NCBI RefSeq assembly: GCF_029023865.1
Contig: NZ_CP118969.1
Location: forward strand, 1,116,001-1,180,000
Source of the DNA: Lactococcus lactis
Lineage (GTDB): Bacteria > Bacillota > Bacilli > Lactobacillales > Streptococcaceae
Direction of reading: 5' to 3'
DNA length: 64,000 nt
Both the position numbers and the translations under genes were made by a program. Below, one piece after another: positions 8,784 through 18,612 of this stretch. The notes under the pieces are model-generated. The model searched no databases. It was not told the DNA's origin and was given only the letters and a program-made list of their open reading frames with translations. Within the stretch, counting starts at the first letter, position 1, and the number at the start of each line of letters is the position of its first letter.

Positions 8784-8817
8784 GAATTTACCTTTTAAGG
8801 TAGGAGAAGGAGCAAAA

Positions 8818-10758
8818 ATGGCAGAAGAAAAAATAGCTCGTATTGCACGGGAGATTTATGAAAATGTTGGTGGAACACAAAATGTAAAAAAATTGATTCA
8901 TTGCATGACTCGTGTTCGGATGACCATTATTGATGATTCAAAAGTTAACTTAGCTGGTTTAAAGGCAATTGATGGAGTGATGGGTGTCGTTGAAGATGAA
9001 ACACTACAAGTTGTCATCGGACCTGGAACTGTAAATAAAGTTGCTCAAGCAATGGTTGAGACAGTTGGGGTAAGGTTAGGAGAAACTTTCCCAAGTGCTG
9101 AAGGTCAATCAATTGATGATTTAATGGCAAAAACAAAATCGGAAGCTAAAGAAAAGTATAATAAGCCTTCAAAATTTAAAGCGGTTCTTAATACGATTTC
9201 TAAAATATTCGTTCCATTGATTCCTGCTTTTGTTGGTGCCGGTTTGATTGGTGGGCTGGCCTCTGTTTTAGGAAACTTAGTCACTGCTGGTACCTTAGAT
9301 GCCGCAACATGGACCCAGTTTATTACCGTCTTAAAAATTATTCAATCTGGAATTTTTTCTTACTTAGCCATCTATGTCGGAATTAATTCAGCTCAAGAAT
9401 TTGGAGCAACACCTTCGCTTGGTGGTGTTATCGGTGCGGTTTCCTTGCTCACAGGAATGAACCCAGAAGCACCATTGAAAAATATCTTTAATGGAAGTGC
9501 ACTTTCGGCAGGACAAGGTGGAATTATTGGCGTAATTTTCGCTGTTTGGTTACTATCGATTTTAGAAAAACAACTACGTAAATTTATTCCTGACTCAATT
9601 GATATTATTGTGACACCAACCATTGGTTTATTGGTCATTGGTTTTGCGGAGATTTTTGCCATTATGCCGGTAGCGGGAGTTATTTCTTCAAGTTTAGTCG
9701 GGGCAATTAACTTTATTCTTCAAGTTGGTGGTGGTTTCTCTGGCTTTGTTTTGGGTGTACTTTTCTTACCAATGGTTATGTTTGGTTTACACCAAATCTT
9801 AACCCCTATTCATTTAGAAATGATTGCTAAAACGGGCTCAACACAATTATTGCCAATCCTTGCAATGGCTGGAGCTGGTCAAGTTGGTGCTGCGATTGCG
9901 CTTTGGCTTCGTTTGAGAAAAGATAAAGAATTTGTCGAACTTGTTAAAGGTGCTCTTCCAGTAGGGATTTTAGGAATTGGAGAACCTTTAATTTATGGGA
10001 TTACCCTACCTCTTGGTCGTCCATTCATCACGGCCTGTATCGGTGGGGGGATTGGTGGTGCAATCATCGGTTCATTAGGTCAAGCTGGAGCCATTGCTAT
10101 TGGCCCTTCAGGCCTTGCTCTCCTTCCACTTATTGCCAATGGCAAATGGTGGGTTTATCTTCTTGGACTATTGGGTGCTTATATTGGTGGATTTATTGCT
10201 ACTTATCTCTTTGGTATTCCTAAAGATGCAAAAGAAAAAGCAGATAATTATGGAAAATCAGTCCAAATGGAAACTATTCAACCTACTTTACGTGTTGTGA
10301 CAACTCCAGAATTTTCTAGTTCAACAATTGCATCACCACTTGAGGGGAATGTGAAAGAACTTTCTACAATTGAGGATGAAGTTTTCTCAAGCGGAATGTT
10401 GGGTAAAGGAGTAGCCATTGAACCAGATAATGGAGATGTCGTTTCGCCCGTCGCTGGAGTTGTTACTACAGTTTTTCCAACTAAGCACGCGATTGGTTTG
10501 ACTAGTGATGACGGTGTTGAAATTCTAATTCATATTGGAATGGATACTGTTGGCTTAAATGGTGAAGCTTTTGAAAGTTTCGTTAAGCAAAATGATCGTG
10601 TCAAAAAAGGAGATTTACTGGTAAGAGCAGATCTTTCAAAAATAAAAGCAGCAGGTTTATCTATAATTACACCTGTGGTTATCACAAATTCTGATACTTA
10701 TCGAGAAATTATTATCAGTCATGGTGGGAAAATAATTAAAGAAGAACGGAGAGGTTAA
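8818..10758 (+). CDS. PTS permease EIIBCA, MurNAc/MurNAc-GlcNAc type
   Basis: 646 residues with domain order IIB-IIC-IIA. IIB holds the phosphocysteine in LIHCMTRVR (Cys29). IIC (about 110-470) has roughly ten membrane segments and the glucose-superfamily loop GIGEPLIYGITLP. IIA (about 500-646) is of the Glc type with phospho-His572 in ILIHIGMDTV. It imports and phosphorylates a sugar; the mupG and murQ neighbours point to MurNAc or MurNAc-GlcNAc. MurP of Bacillus subtilis and E. coli lacks its own IIA, so the fused IIA is a difference. Good SD (AGGAG/AAGGAG) 34 nt after murQ. Substrate inferred from context. Confidence 0.88.
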   Translation: MAEEKIARIAREIYENVGGTQNVKKLIHCMTRVRMTIIDDSKVNLAGLKAIDGVMGVVEDETLQVVIGPGTVNKVAQAMVETVGVRLGETFPSAEGQSIDDLMAKTKSEAKEKYNKPSKFKAVLNTISKIFVPLIPAFVGAGLIGGLASVLGNLVTAGTLDAATWTQFITVLKIIQSGIFSYLAIYVGINSAQEFGATPSLGGVIGAVSLLTGMNPEAPLKNIFNGSALSAGQGGIIGVIFAVWLLSILEKQLRKFIPDSIDIIVTPTIGLLVIGFAEIFAIMPVAGVISSSLVGAINFILQVGGGFSGFVLGVLFLPMVMFGLHQILTPIHLEMIAKTGSTQLLPILAMAGAGQVGAAIALWLRLRKDKEFVELVKGALPVGILGIGEPLIYGITLPLGRPFITACIGGGIGGAIIGSLGQAGAIAIGPSGLALLPLIANGKWWVYLLGLLGAYIGGFIATYLFGIPKDAKEKADNYGKSVQMETIQPTLRVVTTPEFSSSTIASPLEGNVKELSTIEDEVFSSGMLGKGVAIEPDNGDVVSPVAGVVTTVFPTKHAIGLTSDDGVEILIHIGMDTVGLNGEAFESFVKQNDRVKKGDLLVRADLSKIKAAGLSIITPVVITNSDTYREIIISHGGKIIKEERRG

Positions 10759-11610
10759 ATGGATACTTTACTTATCATTAGGCAAAATTATTCTAGCTTT
10801 ACGACAGTTGAGAAAAAAATAGCTGACTATATTTTTGAAGTCGGAGAGAAAATGCTAGAAAAAAGTGCGCAAGAAGTGGCTGGAGAAATTGGTAGCTCCT
10901 CTGCGGCTTTAGTAAGATTTTCCAGAAAGTTAGGTTATGATGGATTCTCCCAGTTTAAACAAAAATTGAGTGCCTCGTATGCTGCTCATGTAGATGATGA
11001 AGAATACTACAAGGAAGTAAATGATTCTGAATCACCTACTTCAATTAAGAATAAACTCAAAGTCCGGGTAAATCACATGGTAGAGACGACAAATTCTGCT
11101 CTGTTGGATGATGAAATCATGGAAGCTGTGTCTTCAATTGATGCTGCTGAGAATATCTTTGTTTTTGGAATTGGAGCATCTTCAATGGTTGCTCAGGATA
11201 TTTTTCAAAAGTTTAGTCGAATTGGCAAGCAAGTTATCTTTATTCAAGATGCCCATTTATTTGTTTCCTCTCTTTCTGTTTCTAATAAAAAAACAATCTT
11301 CATTGGAATTTCAATGAAGGGGGAAACAAAAGAAGTTCTGGAACTCGCAAGCGTGGTGAAAAATATGAAAATCCCCATTATTGCAATTACTTCTCGGGAA
11401 AATTCAAGCTTAGGACAAATGGCTGATTGTATTCTTCATTCTGTTTCTGGTGAAGATTATCAAATGCGGACTGCTGCAACAATGAGTTTGATGGCTCAGC
11501 TTTATGTTGTTGACATTCTTTTTTATATGTATGTATCAGAGCATTTTACAGAAAGTTATGACAAGTTGGAAAAAACACGTGATGCTATAAAATTATTGGA
11601 AAAAAAGTGA
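10759..11610 (+). CDS. murR: RpiR-family transcriptional regulator (MurR-like)
   Basis: 283 residues: N-terminal HTH_6 domain (SSAALVRFSRKLGYDGFSQFKQKL) and C-terminal SIS domain (IFVFGIGASSMVAQD, FIGISMKGETKEVL). RpiR proteins with SIS domains sense sugar phosphates; in this operon the likely ligand is MurNAc-6-P. The start codon follows the permease stop directly with no spacer, so it is coupled. It is the obvious candidate to bind the paired palindromes at 6728 and 6810. Repressor versus activator is not shown. Confidence 0.85.
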   Translation: MDTLLIIRQNYSSFTTVEKKIADYIFEVGEKMLEKSAQEVAGEIGSSSAALVRFSRKLGYDGFSQFKQKLSASYAAHVDDEEYYKEVNDSESPTSIKNKLKVRVNHMVETTNSALLDDEIMEAVSSIDAAENIFVFGIGASSMVAQDIFQKFSRIGKQVIFIQDAHLFVSSLSVSNKKTIFIGISMKGETKEVLELASVVKNMKIPIIAITSRENSSLGQMADCILHSVSGEDYQMRTAATMSLMAQLYVVDILFYMYVSEHFTESYDKLEKTRDAIKLLEKK

Positions 11611-11695
11611 CAGGATTGAAATTTATTAATGATGAGTTGATTTCTGCAATTTTTTTCACAATGTGATAAAATAGACCTTGTAAAAGATGGACTGA

Positions 11696-12499
<804 letters not shown>

Positions 12500-12521
12500 T
12501 TTTATAATTATGGGTTGAATG

Positions 12522-12550
12522 AAAGTACTGATTCTGTCAGTACTTTTTTC
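12522..12550 (+). terminator. Terminator after tpiA
   Basis: AAAGTACTGA/TCAGTACTTT with a 5-nt loop and a run of six T; uses the recurring ACTGA/TCAGT stem. Confidence 0.85.
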
Positions 12551-12661
12551 GTACATTTTTTAGTTTTTGTCATAGGATTGAAGTTTACAGTTCTGCTAGT
12601 ATCTCTATCAGTAAAACTTTTGATAAAATAAAGAGATGACAAATTAATTAAGGGGAGAAAA

Positions 12662-13633
12662 ATGTGTACCAGTTTTCAACTAAAGTCAAGTGACGGTGGA
12701 TTGGTTTTTGCTAGAACAATGGATTGGCATACTTTTAATGCCGCTGCCCTTGTTCTACCAAGAAATTATGAATGGACAAGCGTCTATAACAATCAAAAAA
12801 TGATTAATCCATATGCCATCCTTGGCGTCGGAAATAGCGAAATGAGATTACATGCTGATATTTCAGATGGTGTAAATGAATATGGCTTGGCGGCACAAAA
12901 ACTAACTTTTTCAAATCAGTCAGATTACGCTAAAGAAGCAGAGAAGGGAAAAGTTCAACTTGCTGCTTTTGAATTTTTGCTTTGGTTGCTGGGGAATTGC
13001 CGTTCAATTGAGGAAGTTCGTCAGAATATTGATAATGTACAGTTGATGACTGATGAAAATGCAATCTACAAATTTGGACGTAATGATTTACATTTTTCTG
13101 CGACAGATCCAAACGGCCAAATGATTAATATTGAACCGCATGGTGGACGATTGGTCATTTCAGATAATCCAATTGGTGTGGTTACAAATGCTCCTAAATT
13201 TGAGAATGAAGTTGAGAAATTAAGGACTTATATGGATATCAATTTACTGACAGAAAGTGAAAATACTTCTGTCAGTAAAAATGAGGATAGTAATTCATCA
13301 TTAGAAAATCTGTCAGTAAAAAATGATAATCCTAACCAAATTTCGACAGGAAGTTTCAATGGGAAACCAGTTTTTCCTGGAGGATTCACACCAACAGCTC
13401 GATTTATTCGAGCAGCTATTTACAAAGAAAGAGCGGTGTATCCTAAAGATGAACAGCAAAATATTGTTGAGGCATGGCATATTTTAAATGGTGTTACAGT
13501 TCCAAAGTCTGAAGGCCGCTCAGGGACTTATACTGTTTATCGCAGTGCTGTGGAAGTGAACAGTCGCAGACTTTACTTACAAACGTATGATGATTTAAGT
13601 ATACAAGTCTATCGTTTCCCAGATGAATTATAA
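12662..13633 (+). CDS. Choloylglycine hydrolase family (bile salt hydrolase/penicillin V acylase-like)
   Basis: 323 residues beginning MCTSFQLKSSDGGLVFARTMDW. Cys2, exposed after Met removal, is the N-terminal nucleophile, followed by Arg18 and Asp21 of the Ntn-hydrolase site; NEYGLAAQKL and the PIGVVTNAPKF Asn segment also fit. The family deconjugates bile salts or hydrolyses penicillin V or acyl-homoserine lactones; substrate cannot be told here. A linker at about residues 195-225 (LLTESENTSVSKNEDS...) is rich in Ser/Asn and is encoded by a 13-bp inverted repeat of the CTGTCAGTA motif. SD GGGGAG. No signal peptide, so intracellular. Confidence 0.88.
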   Translation: MCTSFQLKSSDGGLVFARTMDWHTFNAAALVLPRNYEWTSVYNNQKMINPYAILGVGNSEMRLHADISDGVNEYGLAAQKLTFSNQSDYAKEAEKGKVQLAAFEFLLWLLGNCRSIEEVRQNIDNVQLMTDENAIYKFGRNDLHFSATDPNGQMINIEPHGGRLVISDNPIGVVTNAPKFENEVEKLRTYMDINLLTESENTSVSKNEDSNSSLENLSVKNDNPNQISTGSFNGKPVFPGGFTPTARFIRAAIYKERAVYPKDEQQNIVEAWHILNGVTVPKSEGRSGTYTVYRSAVEVNSRRLYLQTYDDLSIQVYRFPDEL

Positions 13634-13681
13634 TCCTAAGATTTTGTTATAATGAAAACAAAATTATTTTAGGAGAATTTA

Positions 13682-14269
13682 ATGCATCTCATCGTTATTT
13701 TAGGCGCACTTATTTCAATATCTTTTACAACTACTTATCTTATCGCTAGTCTGCGTGGTCGAGTTAAACCGAATAGAATTACTTGGTTAATTTGGGGAAT
13801 TGCTCCATTGATTAGTACAGCAGCATCCTTATCAACTGGTGTTTCTTGGGCAAGTTTACCCGTATTTATGGCTGGCTTTGGTCCAATTTTAGTTTTTATT
13901 GTTTCGTCATTTAACAAAGCAGCTTATTGGAGAATTGAAAGATTTGATTATATTTGTGGCCTTGTTTCTATTTTGGCCTTAGTAGCTTGGTATTTGACTA
14001 AAAATCCTAATATTGCGATATCTCTTGCGATATTATCAGATGCTCTAGCCGCATTACCTACCATGTTAAAAGGTTGGAAGTATCCCGAAACAGAAAATGG
14101 TTTCTTGTTTTTAGGTAGTCTTTTTTCTGCATCAACAAGTTTTACAGAGATTCATCATTGGAATTTCGCAGAAGTTGCTTTTCCAATTTATCTCATCTTG
14201 CTTAGTTTGACAATGTTATTCCTTATTGAAGGAAGAAGAAAATACTTAAATTATAAAAAAGTACTTTGA
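13682..14269 (+). CDS. Multi-pass membrane protein, unknown
   Basis: 195 residues, mostly hydrophobic, with about six predicted membrane segments and a small loop RGRVKPNRITWLIWGIAPLIS after the first. This opening resembles small uncharacterised Gram-positive membrane proteins but I recognise no named family. Extended -10 (TGT-TATAAT at about 13645) and AGGAG SD lead it; its stop codon lies in the loop of the following terminator. Neighbours give no functional clue. Confidence 0.75.
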   Translation: MHLIVILGALISISFTTTYLIASLRGRVKPNRITWLIWGIAPLISTAASLSTGVSWASLPVFMAGFGPILVFIVSSFNKAAYWRIERFDYICGLVSILALVAWYLTKNPNIAISLAILSDALAALPTMLKGWKYPETENGFLFLGSLFSASTSFTEIHHWNFAEVAFPIYLILLSLTMLFLIEGRRKYLNYKKVL

Positions 14270-14282
14270 CAAGTATTTTTTT
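14255..14282 (+). terminator. Terminator overlapping the stop codon
   Basis: AAAAAAGTACTT/AAGTATTTTTT hairpin; the TGA stop at 14267-14269 is in the loop. Confidence 0.65.
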
Positions 14283-14500
14283 ATAATTTAAGCCTTAAGA
14301 TAAAGTACGATTCTAATATAAAATTGCAAAATAAAGTAATTTATAATAAAATATAAAGATATAAACGTATTTTATATTTAATTTTTGTATTTTAAAATAA
14401 TAAATATGGTTTCAATTGGAAGACCTAAACTTTAATAGGATTTAAATGTTTTAAGCTCAATAAGTGAAATGTTGAAAAAGTTATGCGAAAGGTAACGAAT

Positions 14501-15820
14501 GTGAGAAAATATCAAAAGGAAAATGTTTACGAAGCTTTCAATAAACGACTAGATTATATTTGTAATTATTTCGACCACTTAATTGTCTCCTTTTCTGGCG
14601 GGAAAGATTCTGGATTGATGCTAGAACTTGTTCATCGTTATTATGAAGAAAATAATCTTGCTGACAGAGAAATAGCAGTTTCTGTTTATTATCTTGACTA
14701 TGAGGGGAATTATCAAGAAACCAAAGACTATATAGAACGCTCAATGGGGAAATATCCTGATTTTGATTATTATCATATTTGTATGCCTGTCTCTGCTTCA
14801 TGTGGAATATCGATGTCACAATCGACTTGGCTTCCTTGGGACCCTGAACATCCCGAACTCTGGTTGAATTCAGTTCCAGAAGGAGCAATTCATCTTGAAA
14901 ATCACAATTTCCCATTTTTTGAAATAGGAATGTCTGATTATGATTTTCAAAGCAAATTCTGTCAGTGGCTTCATCAAGAAAAGAAAGCAGAAAGAACAGC
15001 AGTTCTTGTCGGAATCAGAGCTCAAGAAAGTTTAAATCGCTTTAATGCTGTGACACGTGATGAAACTTTTTCAAGATTTGGAACTACAAATTATAGTCAT
15101 CGAATTTTTCATAATGTTTTCAATTTTTATCCGATGTATGATTGGTTGTTTGAGGATGTCTGGGTAGCAAATGCTAAATTTTCTTTTGATTATAATCATT
15201 TATATGATTTATATTTTCAAGCAGGAGTACCCTTTAAAAGTATGAGGGTTGCCAATCCTTTTCATCAATGTGGCGTCTCATCTTTGAAATTGTATCAAGC
15301 ATTGGAGCCAGAGACTTGGGGAAAATTGATTGGTCGTGTCAATGGAGCAAATTTTGCGGCTATTTATGGTGGGACAATTGCTCTTGGTTATCGTGGAGTC
15401 AGTCTTCCTAAGGGGCATACTTGGGAGACCTATTTTGACTTTTTACTCAAGACATTACCAGAGGATATTCGAGAAGTTTATCTGAAAAAGTTCCAGAGTT
15501 CTCTGACTTACTGGACAAAAAATGGGGGAGCTTTGCCTCAGAAAGTTGTCAGTGAACTAGAAGAAACAAATTTGCAATTTGAAAATTTAGGTACTCCAAA
15601 AAATAATCGAAATTACAAACAGGAATATGAATTAGTTCGTTTCAAAAAATACCCTGATGATGTACCAATTAAAAATTTCAGATTAGTCCCCTCTTATAAA
15701 AGAATGTGTGTCACCATTTTAAAAAATGATACTTCCTGTCAATATATGGGATTTGGTCAAACGAAAGATGAATTGCAAAAGAAGAAGGAGGCAATGAAAA
15801 AATGGGAGAGCTTTTTGTAA
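14501..15820 (+). CDS. IbrA-like PAPS-reductase-family protein (DUF3440)
   Basis: About 439 residues. The PP-loop SGGKDS (32-37) of the ATP-pyrophosphatase/PAPS reductase superfamily is intact, followed by the DUF3440 region with conserved Cys and Trp-rich motifs (FCQWLHQEKK, GIRAQES). The GTG at 14501 has AAAGG 8 nt upstream and gives the family opening MRKYQKENVYEA; an in-frame ATG at 14483 lacks an SD. It overlaps the next gene, a ParB-like protein, by 19 nt. The pair matches E. coli IbrA/IbrB, prophage-linked regulators whose biochemistry is unsettled. A nucleotide-dependent modification or phage-related role is possible but not shown. Confidence 0.8.
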   Translation: MRKYQKENVYEAFNKRLDYICNYFDHLIVSFSGGKDSGLMLELVHRYYEENNLADREIAVSVYYLDYEGNYQETKDYIERSMGKYPDFDYYHICMPVSASCGISMSQSTWLPWDPEHPELWLNSVPEGAIHLENHNFPFFEIGMSDYDFQSKFCQWLHQEKKAERTAVLVGIRAQESLNRFNAVTRDETFSRFGTTNYSHRIFHNVFNFYPMYDWLFEDVWVANAKFSFDYNHLYDLYFQAGVPFKSMRVANPFHQCGVSSLKLYQALEPETWGKLIGRVNGANFAAIYGGTIALGYRGVSLPKGHTWETYFDFLLKTLPEDIREVYLKKFQSSLTYWTKNGGALPQKVVSELEETNLQFENLGTPKNNRNYKQEYELVRFKKYPDDVPIKNFRLVPSYKRMCVTILKNDTSCQYMGFGQTKDELQKKKEAMKKWESFL

Positions 15821-16329
15821 GTCCAGCTTATCAAGTGAGACGGGTTCCAATTGAAAAGATTAGAGCAAATTCTTATAATCCTAATAAAACTGCGCCGACT
15901 GAATTTAAACTTTTAGAACGGTCGATATTAGAAGATGGTTATACCATGCCAATTGTCTGCTATTATGACAAAGAAAATGATACTTATGAGATTGTGGATG
16001 GTTTTCACCGCTATCTTGTAATGAAAAATTCTGAAACGATTGCGCAAAGAGAAGGGAACTGTTTACCCGTTTCTGTGATTGATCGCCCATTAGAAGATAG
16101 AATAGCCAGCACTATTCGCCATAATCGTGCCAGAGGGACTCATTCAGTAGAATTAATGACAGAAATTGTTCAACAATTGGTTGAAGCTGGTTTAAGTGAT
16201 CGGTGGATTATGACAAATATTGGAATGGATAAAGAAGAATTATTAAGGCTCAAACAATTAAGTGGGCTTGCCTCTTTGTTTAAAGGAGGGGAGTTTTCAC
16301 GGTCTTGGGAATGGGATAAAGAAGAATAG
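15802..16329 (+). CDS. IbrB-like ParB-domain protein
   Basis: 175 residues with a ParB N-terminal nuclease-like fold: VRRVPIEKIRANSYNPN, then IVDGFHRYLVMKN and RHNRARGTHSVELM. The DGFHRY motif is shared with sulfiredoxin/ParB proteins that bind a nucleotide. A short helical C-terminal part follows; there is no partition-type HTH or CTD, so it is not a chromosome partition protein. Starts 19 nt inside the IbrA-like gene, indicating tight coupling. Function of the pair unknown. Confidence 0.8.
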   Translation: MGELFVSPAYQVRRVPIEKIRANSYNPNKTAPTEFKLLERSILEDGYTMPIVCYYDKENDTYEIVDGFHRYLVMKNSETIAQREGNCLPVSVIDRPLEDRIASTIRHNRARGTHSVELMTEIVQQLVEAGLSDRWIMTNIGMDKEELLRLKQLSGLASLFKGGEFSRSWEWDKEE

Positions 16330-16357
16330 AGTGTAGTTAAAGCTACCCTCTTTTTTA
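16328..16357 (+). terminator. Terminator after IbrAB-like pair
   Basis: AGAGTGTAG/CTACCCTCT hairpin with a 6-nt loop and T6. Confidence 0.75.
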
Positions 16358-16508
16358 TCTATATTTTCCGTTTTGTAAAGTCAATTGCTATCCATAGGTG
16401 TGTTATAATAGGTCAAGTATTTGTGATTTTTATTGGTAAGATTAATTTTAGGGTTAATCCTCTCACTATCTTTCATTGAATAGGAAAAATTTTTGAAGGG
16501 ACTTATAA

Positions 16509-17648
16509 ATGTTGCAAAAACCTAATTCGGCTTATTTTCACATTCCTTTTTGTTCTCATATTTGTTATTATTGCGATTTTGCTAAAGTACTGATGACAGG
16601 ACAGCCGATTGATGCTTATATTGAATCGCTCATAGAAGAATTTCAAAGTTTTGAGATAGAAAAATTAAGAACAATCTATATTGGTGGTGGAACGCCCAGC
16701 GTTTTATCAGCCCAACAACTTGAACGTTTACTGACAGCGATTGCTGAACAGTTAGATTTAGAAGTTTTGGAAGAATTTACTGTTGAAGCAAATCCGGGGG
16801 ATTTATCAGATGAGGTTATTAAAGTTTTGGCTGATTCAGCAGTCAATCGAATTTCATTAGGTGTCCAAACTTTTAATAATGCTTTGCTCAAAAAAATCGG
16901 GCGGACACATACAGAAGTTCAAGTCTATGATTCAGTTGAAAGACTGAAAAAAGCTGGATTTGAAAATATTACGATTGATTTAATCTATGCTTTACCTGGG
17001 CAAACGATGGAGATGGTTAAGTCAGATGTTGAAAAATTTTTAGAATTAAAACTACCACATGTGGCATTATATAGTCTTATTTTAGAGGACCATACAGTTT
17101 TTATGAATCGACAACGTCGTGGTCTTTTACGCCTACCAAGTGAAGATAAAAATGCGGACATGTATGAATATATCATGGATATTTTAGCTAAAAATGGTTA
17201 TAATCACTATGAAGTTTCAAATTTTGGCTTACCAGGATTTGAGAGCAAACATAATATAACTTATTGGGATAATGAGGAATATTATGGAATTGGCGCTGGA
17301 GCGTCAGGATATTTAGCAGGGATTCGTTATAAAAATCTTGGTCCAGTTCATCATTACCTTAAAGCTGCTCCAACTGAAAAAAGGATAAATGAAGAAGTTT
17401 TAAGTAAAAAATCTCAAATAGAAGAAGAAATGTTCTTAGGTCTTCGGAAAAAATCGGGAGTTTTGGTTGAGAAGTTTGAAAATAAATTCAAGTGTTCATT
17501 TGAAAAATTATACGGTGAACAAATCACAGAACTTATTAATCAAAAATTATTATATAATGATAGACAAAGAATCCATATGACAGACAAAGGTTTTGAGTTG
17601 GGGAATAATGTCTTTGAGAAATTTTTGCTCGATGATATTAATTTTTAA
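16509..17648 (+). CDS. hemW: Radical SAM heme chaperone HemW (HemN-like)
   Basis: 379 residues. Radical SAM cysteines Cys15, Cys19 and Cys22 lie in HIPFCSHICYYCDFAK; the Phe after the third Cys (instead of Cys) is the HemW rather than HemN form. GGGTPSVL and VEANPGDL are further family marks, and the C-terminal HemN domain is present. HemW binds heme and is not an established coproporphyrinogen oxidase. Lactococci do not make heme but can use supplied heme for respiration, which may be its context. A leader of about 100 nt with a GATTAA/TTAATC hairpin separates promoter (TATAAT near 16403) and start. Confidence 0.9.
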   Translation: MLQKPNSAYFHIPFCSHICYYCDFAKVLMTGQPIDAYIESLIEEFQSFEIEKLRTIYIGGGTPSVLSAQQLERLLTAIAEQLDLEVLEEFTVEANPGDLSDEVIKVLADSAVNRISLGVQTFNNALLKKIGRTHTEVQVYDSVERLKKAGFENITIDLIYALPGQTMEMVKSDVEKFLELKLPHVALYSLILEDHTVFMNRQRRGLLRLPSEDKNADMYEYIMDILAKNGYNHYEVSNFGLPGFESKHNITYWDNEEYYGIGAGASGYLAGIRYKNLGPVHHYLKAAPTEKRINEEVLSKKSQIEEEMFLGLRKKSGVLVEKFENKFKCSFEKLYGEQITELINQKLLYNDRQRIHMTDKGFELGNNVFEKFLLDDINF

Positions 17649-17678
17649 TGCTATCATGATGAATTTTTGTGAAAATTA

Positions 17679-17687
17679 TGTTACAAT
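17679..17687 (+). promoter_or_regulatory. Extended -10 promoter, leaderless lysozyme mRNA
   Basis: TGT-TACAAT ends 7 nt before the ATG at 17695; no Shine-Dalgarno is present. An overlapping TATAAT at 17687-17692 is even closer. Confidence 0.5.
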
Positions 17688-17694
17688 ATAATTA

Positions 17695-18510
17695 ATGAAA
17701 CCTAAAATGAGACGTAAACTTAAAAAAATGGGAGCTTTTATCTTTACAGCATCCATGATTGCAATGATCGCCTTACTTGGTTTAGTACGAATTCGACCGG
17801 TAGAACCTCCTAAAAAAGCAGCAACTGAAAAAATTGTTGTAAATCATATTTTGGATGAGAAGGTTTTGGATTTGAATAAACCAGTTGTTGACCTTTCGGG
17901 TTGGCAACGTCCAGAAGATATTGATTACAACACCTTAAGTCAGCATGTGATTGGTGCGGTTATTCGTGTCAATGGTTCTTATGGTCATGCTGATAATTCA
18001 GCAAGCAAGGATGGAGAAGATACTGCCTATAAACAGCACATTAAAGCTTTCCAAGAGCGGGGAATCCCGACTGCGGTTTATGCTTTTGTGACTGGAGAAA
18101 ACACTTCTGAAATGAGGAAGCAAGCAAGAGACTTTTATCGTCGAGCAAGCCCTTATAAGCCGACCTATTATTGGCTTGATGTCGAGGTAACCAATATGAA
18201 AAATATGAACCAAGGGATTGAGGCTTTTCGCTCTGAGTTGGAGAAACAAGGAGCTAAAAACATTGGTATTTATGCCCAAGACTGGTTCTTGCGAGATAAT
18301 CAAATAAAAGTTGATAAATTTAAAGCGATTTGGATTGCTGCCTATGGACGAAATACAGGTTATTGGGATGCTTCACCAGAAACGACTTTAAGTTATAAAA
18401 TGCAACAATTTACTGACCAAGGAACTTTACCAGGTTACTCGGGAAATGTTGATTTGAATATGGTTAATAACCAAACCAACTATAATGAATTGTTTAAAAA
18501 TCAAAAATAA
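17695..18510 (+). CDS. GH25 lysozyme (muramidase), membrane-anchored
   Basis: 271 residues. A Lys/Arg-rich start and one hydrophobic segment (about 12-30) form a signal anchor. The GH25 catalytic domain runs from VVDLSGWQRPEDIDY to the end, with the catalytic pair Asp162 and Glu164 in YWLDVEV and the barrel strand IGIYAQDWF. It would cleave the MurNAc-GlcNAc bond of peptidoglycan outside the membrane, a potential source of muropeptides for the MurNAc operon. No cell-wall binding repeats. The ATG is 7 nt from an extended -10 box; ATG 17707 is an alternative start. Confidence 0.88.
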   Translation: MKPKMRRKLKKMGAFIFTASMIAMIALLGLVRIRPVEPPKKAATEKIVVNHILDEKVLDLNKPVVDLSGWQRPEDIDYNTLSQHVIGAVIRVNGSYGHADNSASKDGEDTAYKQHIKAFQERGIPTAVYAFVTGENTSEMRKQARDFYRRASPYKPTYYWLDVEVTNMKNMNQGIEAFRSELEKQGAKNIGIYAQDWFLRDNQIKVDKFKAIWIAAYGRNTGYWDASPETTLSYKMQQFTDQGTLPGYSGNVDLNMVNNQTNYNELFKNQK

Positions 18511-18517
18511 AATTTTT

Positions 18518-18555
18518 CTTCCAAGTTAATTTATGATTCTCTTGGAAGTTTTTTT
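18518..18555 (+). terminator. Terminator after GH25 gene
   Basis: CTTCCAAG/CTTGGAAG arms, 15-nt loop, T7. Confidence 0.75.
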
Positions 18556-18612
18556 ATTAAGCCTGAAATAAATAAATTTGCTATAATAAATCAAAAAGCA
18601 ATTAAGGAGTTC

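Noticed and set aside
11656-11666. TCACA-A-TGTGA in the tpiA promoter as a Rex or FNR-type operator
   Set aside because: The half-sites are in the wrong orientation and spacing for Rex, and one 11-bp palindrome in AT-rich DNA is weak evidence.
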